A stretch of DNA of 64,000 nt from the NCBI RefSeq assembly GCF_015477775.1, contig NZ_JADLQO010000002.1, forward strand, positions 682,001 through 746,000, given 5' to 3'. The translations under genes were made by a program, and so were the position numbers. The number at the start of each line of letters is the position of its first letter. The stretch's first letter is position 1. The DNA is from Nocardia abscessus (GTDB lineage: Bacteria; Actinomycetota; Actinomycetes; Mycobacteriales; Mycobacteriaceae). The notes below the pieces were generated by a model. That model was not told the origin of the DNA. It ran no database searches and saw nothing but the letters and a program-made list of their open reading frames with translations. Positions 28,058-36,593 of the stretch are shown piece by piece.

Positions 28058-29518
28058 TCACGGGCGGCGGGCCGTTCGGCGCCAACCACTTTCGTCACTG
28101 GCCACCAGCCCCGCCAATTCGAGAGCGGCCAATGTCGCACGTACCACTGGAAGGGGCAGCCCACATTGCCGGGACACCTCCATTGGCAAGCGCGAACCCA
28201 CTCTCGGTAGCGCGGCGAAGACCAGCGCCTCGTCGCCGGTCAGCCGGTCAGCCGGAGCACCGCCTGCCGCTGCTTCGGAAGTCGACAACCGCAGCGGCCC
28301 CGCCTCGTCGACGACTTCCTCGGCACGGGTCACCAAGAGGGCCTCGCCGTCGCGGATCATGCGGTGGCACCCCACCGACGCGGCCGAGGTCACCGGGCCG
28401 GGCACGGCCAGGGCGGGACGGCCGAGGCGGCGTGCCCATTTGACGGTGTTGCGTGCGCCGCTGCGCAATCCTGCCTCGATGACGAGCACGCCGTCGGCCA
28501 GAGCGGCGATCAAGCGGTTCCGGGCGAGGAACTGATGCTTCTGCGCGGTGACACCGGGCGCGTATTCGCTGACCACCAATCCGGATTCGGCGATGTCGGC
28601 CAGCAGGCGCTCGTGCTGCGCCGGGTACGGCCGGTCGATCCCACAGGCAAGCACGGCGATCGTCGGTGCCTCCACCGCCAACGCCGCCCGATGCGCCATG
28701 CCATCGATCCCGAACGCGGCGCCGGACACAATGGTCCACCCCTGCGCGGCGAGATCGCCCGCGATCTCCCCCGTGACCCGATTTCCGTATCCGGTGCTGC
28801 ACCGGGCCCCCACCACCGCCACAGCGCGTTCGCTGGACTCCAGCAGCGAGCGTGGGCCGCGCACCCACAGCACGAGCGGAACGGCGCCGTCGCGATCCCG
28901 CCCCGGCTCCAGCTGCGCGAGACCGAGCATCCGCCAAGCGGGCCACTCCGGATCCTCCGGCGTCACCACTCGCCCACCGATCCGCTCGACGGTCTCCAGA
29001 TCCCGCGCCGCCACGTCGACCTCGCGCCGCTGCGCCGTCGGCCCCCGCAGCGGTTCGGGCAGCGCACACTCCCGCACAGCACGCGCCGCCTCGACCACCC
29101 CGACCGACTCGATGAGCGCCGACAATGGCGCGCACGGCCCCTGCACCACCCGCGACAGATACACCCATGCGAGCCGCCGAGCATCGGCTTCACCGGACGA
29201 CACTCCGGAACCAAGCGCGTCGCCCACCGCAGAGACGTTCGCCACTGCGGGCACGCTCTCCACCGCGGGCACATTCACCACAGGCACGGTCGCCGCCACA
29301 GGCACGCCCATCGTCGGCGGTACGTCCGCGGTCGCAGGCACGTCCGCCACCACGGGCACGTCCGCCACCTGGGGCACGCCCAATGCGGAAGGCATGTCCG
29401 CGGCCGCTGGCACGTCCACCACAGGCACATCCACCACTGCGGACACGTCTGCCCGGGGCATGGTCGAGGCCGCAGGCACCGTGGCCGCCTTCTCCTCGGC
29501 CGGGACCGTCGCGCTCAT
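28058..29518 (-). CDS. dprA: DNA-processing protein DprA with a Val-Pro repeat N-terminus
   Basis: 486 aa from ATG at 29518, overlapping the comM stop by 4 nt (ATGA). Residues about 110-420 are the DprA fold with the SMF Rossmann core (VVGARCSTGYGNRVTG, SGAAFGIDGMAHRAAL, NRLIAALADGVLVIEA), and the end is a winged-helix DML1-like domain. DprA loads RecA on incoming single-stranded DNA in transformation. Residues 13-98 are a low-complexity array of ADVPxxADVP-like units that DprA proteins lack. Because comM is broken, dprA may have lost its upstream promoter. Confidence 0.92.
   Translation of the reverse strand: MSATVPAEEKAATVPAASTMPRADVSAVVDVPVVDVPAAADMPSALGVPQVADVPVVADVPATADVPPTMGVPVAATVPVVNVPAVESVPAVANVSAVGDALGSGVSSGEADARRLAWVYLSRVVQGPCAPLSALIESVGVVEAARAVRECALPEPLRGPTAQRREVDVAARDLETVERIGGRVVTPEDPEWPAWRMLGLAQLEPGRDRDGAVPLVLWVRGPRSLLESSERAVAVVGARCSTGYGNRVTGEIAGDLAAQGWTIVSGAAFGIDGMAHRAALAVEAPTIAVLACGIDRPYPAQHERLLADIAESGLVVSEYAPGVTAQKHQFLARNRLIAALADGVLVIEAGLRSGARNTVKWARRLGRPALAVPGPVTSAASVGCHRMIRDGEALLVTRAEEVVDEAGPLRLSTSEAAAGGAPADRLTGDEALVFAALPRVGSRLPMEVSRQCGLPLPVVRATLAALELAGLVASDESGWRRTARRP
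29225..29482 (-). repeat. degenerate Val-Pro repeat region in dprA
   Basis: About 86 codons with recurring VPAV, ADVP and DVPV units, spaced mostly 6 residues apart. The DNA repeats imperfectly (CACGTCC and GGCACG units about every 18 bp), which suggests expansion by slippage. Confidence 0.75.
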
Positions 29519-30783
29519 TGCGGAACCCTTTGACGGAAGTTCAATGCGGCCAGAACGTCTTGCGCCGACGGCAGGTCGCCGCCGCGTAGGTCGCAGATGG
29601 TCCAGGCCACCCGGATGGCGCGGTCTGCGCCGCGCGCGGACATGCGGCCGAGACGCAACGCGGTCTCGACGGGAGCGAGCGATTCGCGTGGTAGCCGGAA
29701 GCGCTGGCGCAGGATGTGACCGGGAACTTCGGCGTTGGTAAGCCACCCGTACTCGCGCCAGCGCTCGGCGGCGGCGCGACGCGCGACGGCGACCCGCTCG
29801 CGGACCACCTCACTGCTCTCGGCGGCATCGGTGCTGAACGCCGCGCCGGACTGCCCGTGCATCCGCACCCAGATGTCGATACGGTCGATCAATGGCCCGG
29901 ACAGCTTGCCGAGGTAGCGGCGGCGAGCCAGCGGTGCGCAGATGCAGTCGACATCGCGGGCCGGGGCGCACGGGCAGGGATTGGCGGCCAGCACGAGCTG
30001 GAAGCGTGCCGGGTAACGCGCCACACCGTCACGCCGGGCGATGCGCACTTCCCCTTCTTCCAATGGTGTTCGCATCGCCTCCAGCACCTTCGTGCCGAGT
30101 TCGGCGCATTCGTCGAGGAACAGCACGCCGCGGTGCGCCCGGCTGACCGCGCCGGGCCGGGCGGTCCCCGAGCCACCGCCGATCATCGCGGTCACCGAAG
30201 TCGAGTGGTGGGGGGCGACGAACGGCGGCGCCGTGATCAGCGGGTGGTCACCGGCGAGCGTGCCCGCCATCGAGTGGATCGCGGTCACCTCCAGCGCCTC
30301 GGTCTCGGTGAGTGGTGGCAGCAGTCCCGGAAGGCGTTGAGCCAGCATCGTTTTCCCGATGCCGGGCGGGCCGGTGAGCAGCAGATGGTGGCCGCCCGCC
30401 GCGGCCACCTCCAATGCCCAGCGCGCTTCGTCCTGTCCGACCACCTCGCTGAGATCGCCGCCCTGCCGCACGGAATCCGGCAGGTCGCCGTCCGGCTCGT
30501 CGAGCGCGCCTTCCCCGCGCAGCCAGGCCACGACACCGCGCAGGCTGCGGGCCCCGAAGACCTCGATACCCTCGACCAGTCCGGCCTCGGCCATGGTCAC
30601 CGCCGGTACCACGACGGTCGACCAACCGGCCTTGCGCGCCGCGAGCACGGCGGGCAGGACGCCACGCACCCGTCGCACCCGCCCGTCCAGCGCGAGCTCT
30701 CCGAGCAGCACGGTCTTCGCGAGCCGCTCGGAGGGGACCGAACCGGACGCGTCCAGTACCGCGACGGCCAGCGCCAGGTCGTA
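29515..30783 (-). pseudogene. comM: comM, 3' part (element-interrupted)
   Basis: This is the larger piece of a YifB/ComM Mg-chelatase-like AAA+ protein. In frame it runs from YDLALAVAVLDASG at the attL junction through the Walker A GPPGIGKTM and the Mg-chelatase C-terminal domain to the stop at 29515. An in-frame TGA lies just upstream of the junction, inside the element. The first internal start (GTG at 30711) would give a 398-aa protein without the N-terminal domain. ComM helps branch migration during natural transformation. The missing N-terminal part is at 41898-42148. Confidence 0.9.
30773..30783. repeat. attL core
   Basis: GCCAGGTCGTA at the left boundary of the mobile element, identical to the copy at 41898-41908. 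The serine integrase ATG is 24 bp further right. Confidence 0.85.
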
Positions 30784-30807
30784 AGTCCGTCAGCTACGCT
30801 CATAAGC

Positions 30808-32223
30808 ATGCAGGTCGCAGTCAAGGCAGTCATCTACGTCAGAATTTCTAAGGATCGGGAAGGCGCGGGGCTCGGCGTCGAACGACAGCGGGACGAATGC
30901 ACAGAGCTTGCGGAACGGCTCGGGTGGACAGTGGCAGGTGTCTACGAGGACAACGACATCTCCGCCTATGCAGGCAAGAAACGCCCCGGATACGACGCAA
31001 TGTGCAAGGCCCTGGAGGAAGGCGAAGCAAACGCCGTCATCGCGTGGCATGTCGATCGACTTCACCGCCGCCCGATCGAACTCGAAGCATTTATTGACCT
31101 ATGCGACCGACACCAACTCGAAGTCCGCACAGTCAAAGCAGGCGCGTTCGACCTCTCTACCGCGAGCGGCAAAATGATCGCTCGCATGCTCGGTGCCGCA
31201 TCAAGACACGAGGTCGAGCACGGCATTGAACGCCAGAAAGCTGCCAAGCTGCAAGCTGCGCGAGACGGAAAGTACCGAGGAGGACGGCGCTCATTCGGAT
31301 GGGAGCCAGACGGAATGCACTTGCGTCCATCCGAAGCAAAAGCAATCAGCAAGGGCGCGCGAGATGCCCTCAGCGGGGTTTCGCTCAATCAAATAGCGCG
31401 TGAGTGGAACGAATCAGGTTTGCGGACTTCGTTGGGAGGCAAGCTGTTCGTCGGCCGCGAAGTAAAGAAAATCCTTCTTCGGCCGAGGAATGCCGGGATT
31501 TCACTTCATGAAGGTAAGGACATCGCCAACGGGCAATGGGAACCCATCTTCGATCGCGACACCCTGACGGCCTTACAGGTTCTATTGAAAGACCCTACGC
31601 GAACCAGGAAAGACGCCTTCGAGCGTAAATGGATGGGCTCTAACGTTTACTTCTGCGGCAAGTGTGCCAGCGAGCGAGTGATCATATGGGCTTCAGCACG
31701 CAGAGGGAGTAACACTGCGCCTACTTACAGATGCAACGCGCACGCGCATCTAGGCCGCATAGCGGAACCACTCGATGAGTACGTTACCGATCTAGTTGTC
31801 GAGCGACTCTCACGGAATGACGCGAGAATAAGGCTCGGCAGCGACCAGAAAATCGACATAGATGCGCTGAAGGCGAGCGAGACGGCTATCGAAGCACGCT
31901 TGAACGAACTAGTAACTATGTTCAACAACGACGAGATTACGGGCTCACAGTTGAAGACAGGTACGGCGCAGAAAAAGGCAGAACTGGAAGCAGTTCGGCA
32001 ACAAATCGCTACGGCCCGGAAGAAATCAATCCTCGCTAACCTAGTCCTTGCAGACGAGGGCATACGTGAAGCATTCGAAGCATGCAGCGCGGATGTCAAA
32101 GGGAAGATTGTCGACACGTTGATGACGGTAACCATCCTGCCTGCGCCAAAGGGACGCCGACCAGGCGGCAAGTACTTCGACCCCGACTATGTCCAGATTG
32201 AATGGAAGTCACCCCAATCGTAA
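30808..32223 (+). CDS. Large serine integrase
   Basis: 471 aa from ATG at 30808. The resolvase-type catalytic domain starts VIYVRISKDREG (nucleophile Ser14) and includes WHVDRLHRRP. The recombinase domain follows (residues about 150-290), then a zinc-ribbon with YFCGKCASERV, and a long coiled-coil segment at about 350-440. Large serine integrases recombine attP with attB without host factors; excision needs a directionality factor. Base use is AT-richer than the backbone. The start lies 24 bp from the attL core, the usual attP-int order. The excisionase-like protein at 34415-34603 may be its partner. Confidence 0.95.
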   Translation: MQVAVKAVIYVRISKDREGAGLGVERQRDECTELAERLGWTVAGVYEDNDISAYAGKKRPGYDAMCKALEEGEANAVIAWHVDRLHRRPIELEAFIDLCDRHQLEVRTVKAGAFDLSTASGKMIARMLGAASRHEVEHGIERQKAAKLQAARDGKYRGGRRSFGWEPDGMHLRPSEAKAISKGARDALSGVSLNQIAREWNESGLRTSLGGKLFVGREVKKILLRPRNAGISLHEGKDIANGQWEPIFDRDTLTALQVLLKDPTRTRKDAFERKWMGSNVYFCGKCASERVIIWASARRGSNTAPTYRCNAHAHLGRIAEPLDEYVTDLVVERLSRNDARIRLGSDQKIDIDALKASETAIEARLNELVTMFNNDEITGSQLKTGTAQKKAELEAVRQQIATARKKSILANLVLADEGIREAFEACSADVKGKIVDTLMTVTILPAPKGRRPGGKYFDPDYVQIEWKSPQS

Positions 32224-32289
32224 ACAAGGCTCGTAACCGCCACCAGGACTAGAGCCATGCCCGGCGGCAGTTCCAGCGGACATGATGCC

Positions 32290-32883
32290 TTAGAATCCCC
32301 ATATGTCGTGCGGCTTCACTGAAGCAGGATCCACCTTCTGCCCATCACCTGACCAGCGTTCGACATGAAACCTCGTTCGGGGCGACTTCTCTTCAATTGT
32401 GCGCCAGTGCCCTTTCGGAGCGCAATTGAAGCGGAAGACGTTTCTTATTCGATTCCACTGCCAACGCTGATATTCGTCAGTCCAAACGTTATAGCGCGCA
32501 CACTGCTCGACCCCGATTCCTTTCGACGGTTCGAGCCATGTAACGCCAACCCAAGGAGCCTTTTCGACAGGCCCGACAGGGAAGGAAACATTCAACTCAA
32601 TGGGGTCATCATCGCAAGTCATCTTGGGAAGCCTATGGCCTGTGTCGAACCGGACTGTAGCGACACCCCAGACCCGAACCTTGCATTCGTACAGTACGGC
32701 CTGTCCCATCAACCTGATGCGTACGTCGACATCCAGCAGGCCATTAGTCGCAATCCGCTCCCGTGATACACGAAAGTGCCATCCTTGAACGGGGACTTCT
32801 CTCAATTTCAACAACAGGCCGTATGCCGTTAGAACGACACCGATGATCGCGACAGGCGAGCCGAATATCAACAGGGACTCCAT
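32290..32883 (-). CDS. Membrane-anchored hypothetical protein
   Basis: 197 aa. One N-terminal membrane helix (IIGVVLTAYGLLLKL at about 13-27) is followed by a soluble domain with several Trp and beta-strand-rich segments (YECKVRVWGVATVRFDTG). TAACGT lies 8 nt upstream of the ATG and could be a -10 box of a leaderless mRNA. No family recognised. It is separated from the ATPase gene by a hairpin. Confidence 0.55.
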   Translation of the reverse strand: MESLLIFGSPVAIIGVVLTAYGLLLKLREVPVQGWHFRVSRERIATNGLLDVDVRIRLMGQAVLYECKVRVWGVATVRFDTGHRLPKMTCDDDPIELNVSFPVGPVEKAPWVGVTWLEPSKGIGVEQCARYNVWTDEYQRWQWNRIRNVFRFNCAPKGHWRTIEEKSPRTRFHVERWSGDGQKVDPASVKPHDIWGF

Positions 32884-32943
32884 AAACCGCTACGTTACGG
32901 GAACTCTGCTGAAACAGGGATGTGAATCGCGGATGCGAAAGAT

Positions 32944-32975
32944 CCCGGTTCCTAGAGCTACCATCGAGAACCGGG
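32944..32975 (-). terminator. hairpin after the ATPase gene
   Basis: CCCGGTTC (32944-32951) pairs with GAACCGGG (32968-32975) around a 16-nt loop, 10 bp after the ATPase stop. It uses the same GGTTCC/GGAACC core as other hairpins in the element. Confidence 0.5.
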
Positions 32976-32985
32976 AACCGAGCTA

Positions 32986-34254
32986 CTACGCTGCTTCGCT
33001 GAGCCCGCAGTACTGCTTGTATGCGGCCAAGAGATCCGCTTTCTTCCCGCCCAGACGCCTGTGCGCATCGTTGCCAGACTTGGCAGGTGGATCGAGTGCG
33101 GCAATCTTCTGCACCCAGTCGTCAACGTTGGAACTCGGAGCTTTCAGGGTGGGAATCTGTTCGCCTTCTCGGGGTGCGTGGATTGCCCATGTGAGCCGCC
33201 CGCCGTCGTCGGTGAGGGTGAACAGTCCCGCGTACTGCTCTCCAGTGTTGTCCCTAGCCTGTGAGCAGAACTCGCGCAAGCTCCCGTGTCGGTCTTTCCG
33301 GACCGTCAGATGTGCCGAACCTCCCTGCCCTCTCGCGAATGGGTCTTTCATGGTGACCCGCAGATAGGAACCATCCACCGCCCGATACTTCGCATGAGTG
33401 CCGGACGCGCCATAGTTGCGTGACTCGACACCTTTGGAAAGATGGTCGACATACAAGACAGTTGCGCCCGTCCTGGCAAATGGCCGCAACACAGTCCTGT
33501 TCACTCGCGTGAAGTCGTCGGAATCGTTCGATTTGGCATGGAACAGGGGCAGAAGCTCACCCATCGAATCAACACACACGAATGTCGGCCGCCAGTCCCG
33601 CATGTCCCGAACGATGTCGTCCAACTCCATGGAGGAGTCCGGCTGGATGTACCGGAACCGTCCACGATGTTTGATCACGTCACCATCCGCACCAAGCGCC
33701 GACAACCGCTCCCAGATGGCTTGGGGGCCGTTGTGGTCAAGGTCGATGAGCAGCACTCGACCCTCAGTGTCTTGCAAGACTTCGACGGCAGCGGCGAGCG
33801 CGAGCCACGTCTTACCGCCTTCGGGGTCACCGAACACGGCGTTCACTGCACCCGGATACAGCAGGCGCACCCCGTCGGTACGGGTGCACACGCTCGGAAC
33901 CGGCGCAGAGCCTGAGCCGTCCACGAATGCGGCCATGTCAACATAATTCGCCCGGTTACCGGCTCCCGGTTCCGCGAATCCGTCATCTGCCACGAGGGCA
34001 ACGGAATCGTAGGAGGGCGGCTCGTGGTCGTTCTCTCGTGCGGTTCTCAAAGGGGGTGAATCTCCTTGGTCAGCGGACGGCGGGAAGTGGTTCCCGGTTC
34101 CCGACAGTGGTTCCGCGAACTGGGTACCGCTTGGGTGGCTGGGTTTTTTCGACGTTTCCGGCGCGGCGTGCTCGTTGTCGGATCGCGGCGGAGACAGGTA
34201 CTTGTCTCGGATCGCTCGAACATCGGACATGGAACGAACTTGTATGAGGGTCAT
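32986..34254 (-). CDS. RepA/DnaB-like AAA ATPase
   Basis: 422 aa from ATG at 34254, overlapping the upstream small gene by 4 nt (ATGA). The first 100 residues are Pro/Ser-rich and probably disordered. Walker A is GDPEGGKTW (142-150), Walker B is FVCVDSMGE (Asp229), and a VLYVDHLSKG sensor-type strand follows, a RecA-fold hexameric ATPase layout of the AAA_25/RepA class. Such proteins act as replicative helicases or initiators on plasmids and integrative elements. It is the last gene of a three-gene coupled operon. Confidence 0.75.
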   Translation of the reverse strand: MTLIQVRSMSDVRAIRDKYLSPPRSDNEHAAPETSKKPSHPSGTQFAEPLSGTGNHFPPSADQGDSPPLRTARENDHEPPSYDSVALVADDGFAEPGAGNRANYVDMAAFVDGSGSAPVPSVCTRTDGVRLLYPGAVNAVFGDPEGGKTWLALAAAVEVLQDTEGRVLLIDLDHNGPQAIWERLSALGADGDVIKHRGRFRYIQPDSSMELDDIVRDMRDWRPTFVCVDSMGELLPLFHAKSNDSDDFTRVNRTVLRPFARTGATVLYVDHLSKGVESRNYGASGTHAKYRAVDGSYLRVTMKDPFARGQGGSAHLTVRKDRHGSLREFCSQARDNTGEQYAGLFTLTDDGGRLTWAIHAPREGEQIPTLKAPSSNVDDWVQKIAALDPPAKSGNDAHRRLGGKKADLLAAYKQYCGLSEAA

Positions 34255-34418
34255 GCGGCGGCCTGCCAGGTTTCGCCCTGTCCTTGTGCCGGGGTATCGC
34301 CAATGGTGGTTGGTCGGCCCGTCCTCAACAGTGCCGTGATGCGTTCACGCAGTTGCGGGGTCATGAGCGGTGCTTTGTCAACGACGGCCATGACGTGAGC
34401 GCGCATGTCCTCGTTCAT
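34251..34418 (-). CDS. Small protein between HTH and ATPase genes
   Basis: 55 aa from ATG at 34418. Its start overlaps the HTH stop (ATGA) and its stop overlaps the ATPase start (ATGA), so translation of all three is coupled. It is helical and Arg-rich (PQLRERITALLRTGRP). Too short for a family call; the two overlaps are the main support. Confidence 0.65.
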   Translation of the reverse strand: MNEDMRAHVMAVVDKAPLMTPQLRERITALLRTGRPTTIGDTPAQGQGETWQAAA

Positions 34419-34603
34419 GCGGCGTTCCGCCGTCCGTACAGCTCGACCACGAGCGTATCCAGTTCGGCGGGGTCGACTTTGAAGTTTCGGGGTCCGACCC
34501 TGTACCCCGTGAGCAGTCCGGCGTGTATCCAAGAGCGGATCGTTTGGGGCGTGAAGCCCACCCGTCGCCCCGCTTGGCCTGTCGTCATGAAATGGTCGAG
34601 CAT
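34415..34603 (-). CDS. Excisionase-like HTH protein (MerR/HTH_17 type)
   Basis: 62 aa from ATG at 34603, with GAAGGGTGG upstream. The sequence TTGQAGRRVGFTPQTIRSWIHAGLLTGYRVGPRNF is a winged-helix of the excisionase/AlpA type. It could be the recombination directionality factor of the integrase or the regulator of the ATPase operon. It begins the operon HTH, small protein, ATPase. Confidence 0.8.
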   Translation of the reverse strand: MLDHFMTTGQAGRRVGFTPQTIRSWIHAGLLTGYRVGPRNFKVDPAELDTLVVELYGRRNAA

Positions 34604-35323
34604 CGGACCACCCTTCGCTATGCAGTTGTCGCGCAACCCGCTACCTCGCTTCCGAGCCGGTTGCCGACCCGAACATATTGGCAAGGTCGTGACAGTTGCA
34701 AGGTTTTGTCACGGCACAAGCCCACATGCCGCCGCAGTGTCGGTCCGTCCCCCGGCCGAGCACGACCCTTCACCCCCTCGGAATGCGTATGTACAGCGAC
34801 CAACCGAGCGATGCGGTGCGGCCGGACAGGCGCGGGGAGGGGTCCCCTGGCCGTGAGACGCAGTGACCTGCAACGCCCCTGTATTTGACAAACCGCCGAC
34901 TCTCGTACTCGCAACACGCCTCAGAGTATGAGGCAGGGAACCCACCGTTTGTAAAGCCCGCGAAAAACCCCGTGGCCTGCCCATACCCTCTGCGGGGAGT
35001 TACAGGAGGGGCTTGTGGGGGCTTGCGGGAACTTCCGGGTACCCTGCGGTACCTCAACACCAAACAACCACCAATAACCGCAAATGACACTCCTGTGTCG
35101 AAAGTCACTTTAGAAATGTGACGGCCCCCACCCCAGCGGGCCGACTCCCCGATGTTCGATCCGGCCGGAGTCTCGAAAACGATCCGTAGCCGAGACGGCA
35201 CAACGCCATTCCGCCCCGGAGGCCATGCAGCAACTTCCGCACGCATCGCTGTCTTGAAAACCCGTCTCAAAACCTCTAGTCTCAAAACCGGTCAACAAAC
35301 GGGATTATGAGACAGGCGGAGCA
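34604..35323. other. 720-bp non-coding control region
   Basis: No convincing gene; frames at 34709-34984 and 34770-35285 (minus) lack ribosome binding sites and coding character. It holds the promoter of the ATPase operon and, at its right end, repeats before the resolvase gene. A locally AT-rich stretch lies at about 35050-35120, following two close GGTACC palindromes near 35037-35053. It is the best candidate for an origin or control region. Confidence 0.5.
35251..35313. promoter_or_regulatory. repeats upstream of the resolvase, candidate recombinase sites
   Basis: GTCTCAAAACC occurs at 35264-35274 and 35279-35289, a related GTCTTGAAAACC at 35251-35262, and an inverted TGAGAC at 35308-35313. 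All are within 75 bp of the resolvase start. Resolvase genes are often autoregulated from the res site where the enzyme binds. Confidence 0.55.
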
Positions 35324-35887
35324 ATGGCAGTGATCGGGTACGCGAGAGTCAGCACGTCCGACCAAGACCCACAGTTGCAACTCGATGCGCTCGACGCTGC
35401 CGGGGCCGCGCGAATCTTCACCGACCACGGCGTCTCCGGCGCGAAAGCCGAACGACCCGAACTGACACGGTGCCTGGACCACCTGCGCGAGGGTGACGTA
35501 CTCACGGTGTGGAAGCTCGATCGGCTGGGCCGCAACACCGTTCACGTCCTCCAGTTAATCGAGCAACTGACCGAACGCGGTATCGGGTTCCGCTCCCTCA
35601 CCGAGGGATTGCACACCGATGGCCCCATGGGCAAAGCAATGCTCACCATCATGGCCGCGTTCGCTCAACTTGAACGCGACACCATGATCGAACGCACCCG
35701 CGCCGGTTTGGCCGCTGCCACTGCCAATGGCCGCAAGGGCGGACGCCCCCGGAAAGTCAACGACACGGATGCCGCCAAGGCACGTGCCTTGAAATCGAAG
35801 GACGTGCCCGTACCGGATATCGCCAAAATGCTCGGCTGCTCGCGGGCCACGGTGTACCGATACCTTGCTGAGGGTGAGCCCGCCTAG
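35324..35887 (+). CDS. Small serine recombinase (resolvase/invertase type)
   Basis: 187 aa from ATG at 35324 with AGGCGGAG upstream. It starts MAVIGYARVSTSDQDPQLQL with the nucleophile Ser10; RELTRC..LREGD and WKLDRLGRN fit the Tn3-resolvase/Pin family. An E-helix and a C-terminal HTH (ADIAKMLGCSRATVYRYL-like) follow. It is a second recombinase in the element, of the short type, and may resolve multimers or invert DNA. Confidence 0.93.
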   Translation: MAVIGYARVSTSDQDPQLQLDALDAAGAARIFTDHGVSGAKAERPELTRCLDHLREGDVLTVWKLDRLGRNTVHVLQLIEQLTERGIGFRSLTEGLHTDGPMGKAMLTIMAAFAQLERDTMIERTRAGLAAATANGRKGGRPRKVNDTDAAKARALKSKDVPVPDIAKMLGCSRATVYRYLAEGEPA

Positions 35888-36144
35888 GTCCAGACAGACA
35901 CCACCGACCGAAGCCTGCGTAGCCTCAAGCGCTCGACTCGACACGCCGCCAACGGTGCCGCCTCTCGACCGGCAAGGGCGTGTGCGTATCCTTGAATCAG
36001 CAACTGCGAAAGGTTGCAGTAAGCGTGCGAAACGCGCGACACACGCCCAGCTCCAACCGGTGATGGTTTCTGGGCCAAACCGAAGCGCGAAGAGTGCTCA
36101 CCAACACTTCAAGATCCGTCTTGCCGGAGGCTGGACCTTGGTTC

Positions 36145-36162
36145 ACCAGATAGCGATCTGGT
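36145..36162. promoter_or_regulatory. 18-bp palindrome, candidate operator
   Basis: ACCAGATAGCGATCTGGT has perfect 7-bp arms with a 4-bp centre. Position upstream of a start codon suggests a repressor site; the repressor is unknown. Confidence 0.45.
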
Positions 36163-36183
36163 CGAGCTGAGGCTGGCCGCTGC

Positions 36184-36204
36184 CCTCTCTCGATCAGAGA
36201 GAGG
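36184..36204 (+). promoter_or_regulatory. hairpin overlapping a ribosome binding site
   Basis: 8-bp arms CCTCTCTC (36184-36191) and GAGAGAGG (36197-36204) with a 5-nt loop, 14 nt before the ATG at 36219. It buries a purine-rich stretch, but a second AAGGG follows outside it. Confidence 0.4.
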
Positions 36205-36218
36205 AACAAGGGATCTGA

Positions 36219-36431
36219 ATGGACTGGGTCACAGCCGCTGGAACGTCGGCAGCCGCTGCTGCAATAGTCGCGACCGGCGCGCGTGTCTTGATCACGGTCT
36301 ACGCGCTTCGTGGAACCAAGCCGCAAGACCGACCGGCGATCATCCAGGCGCTAGGCAAAATGTTCCGTGAGACGCGCACGCTTCCTCCGCTCCGCGACAA
36401 GAGCGAGGAGCCCCCCGCGATCAGTGGCTAG
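36219..36431 (+). CDS. Small membrane protein, unknown
   Basis: 70 aa from ATG at 36219 with AAGGG 6-10 nt upstream. One membrane helix at about 8-28, then a basic and Pro-rich soluble tail. No family. It is the only small plus-strand gene between resolvase and the cargo, and its size and single helix recall holin- or toxin-like peptides, without further support. Confidence 0.45.
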   Translation: MDWVTAAGTSAAAAAIVATGARVLITVYALRGTKPQDRPAIIQALGKMFRETRTLPPLRDKSEEPPAISG

Positions 36432-36483
36432 TCGGGCCGAGCGGTCTCCTACCGGAGCCAAAGCCCCGACTCAACAGCCGATA

Positions 36484-36521
36484 GTTCCCGGTTCCGGGAA
36501 CCACTGCCGGGAACCGGGAAC
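36484..36521 (-). terminator. hairpin downstream of the QueC-like gene
   Basis: GTTCCCGGTTCC (36484-36495) pairs perfectly with GGAACCGGGAAC (36510-36521), 12 bp with a 14-nt loop. It lies between the convergent membrane-protein gene and the QueC-like gene. Confidence 0.65.
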
Positions 36522-36593
36522 CGGGTAACAGCACTAGCCAAATCTCCACGGCTAAGCCTCGATCGAGCACGCGCTAGTTCGGTTTAGGAGGGC

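Larger units (their letters stand above)
35888..36218. other. 331-bp interval with two palindromes
   Basis: No gene supported. The right half holds an 18-bp palindrome (36145-36162) and a hairpin (36184-36204), both close upstream of the small membrane gene at 36219. Confidence 0.5.

Noticed and set aside
34709..35285. Minus-strand frames of 91 and 171 aa
   Set aside because: Overlapping frames with no ribosome binding site or coding character in the likely control region.
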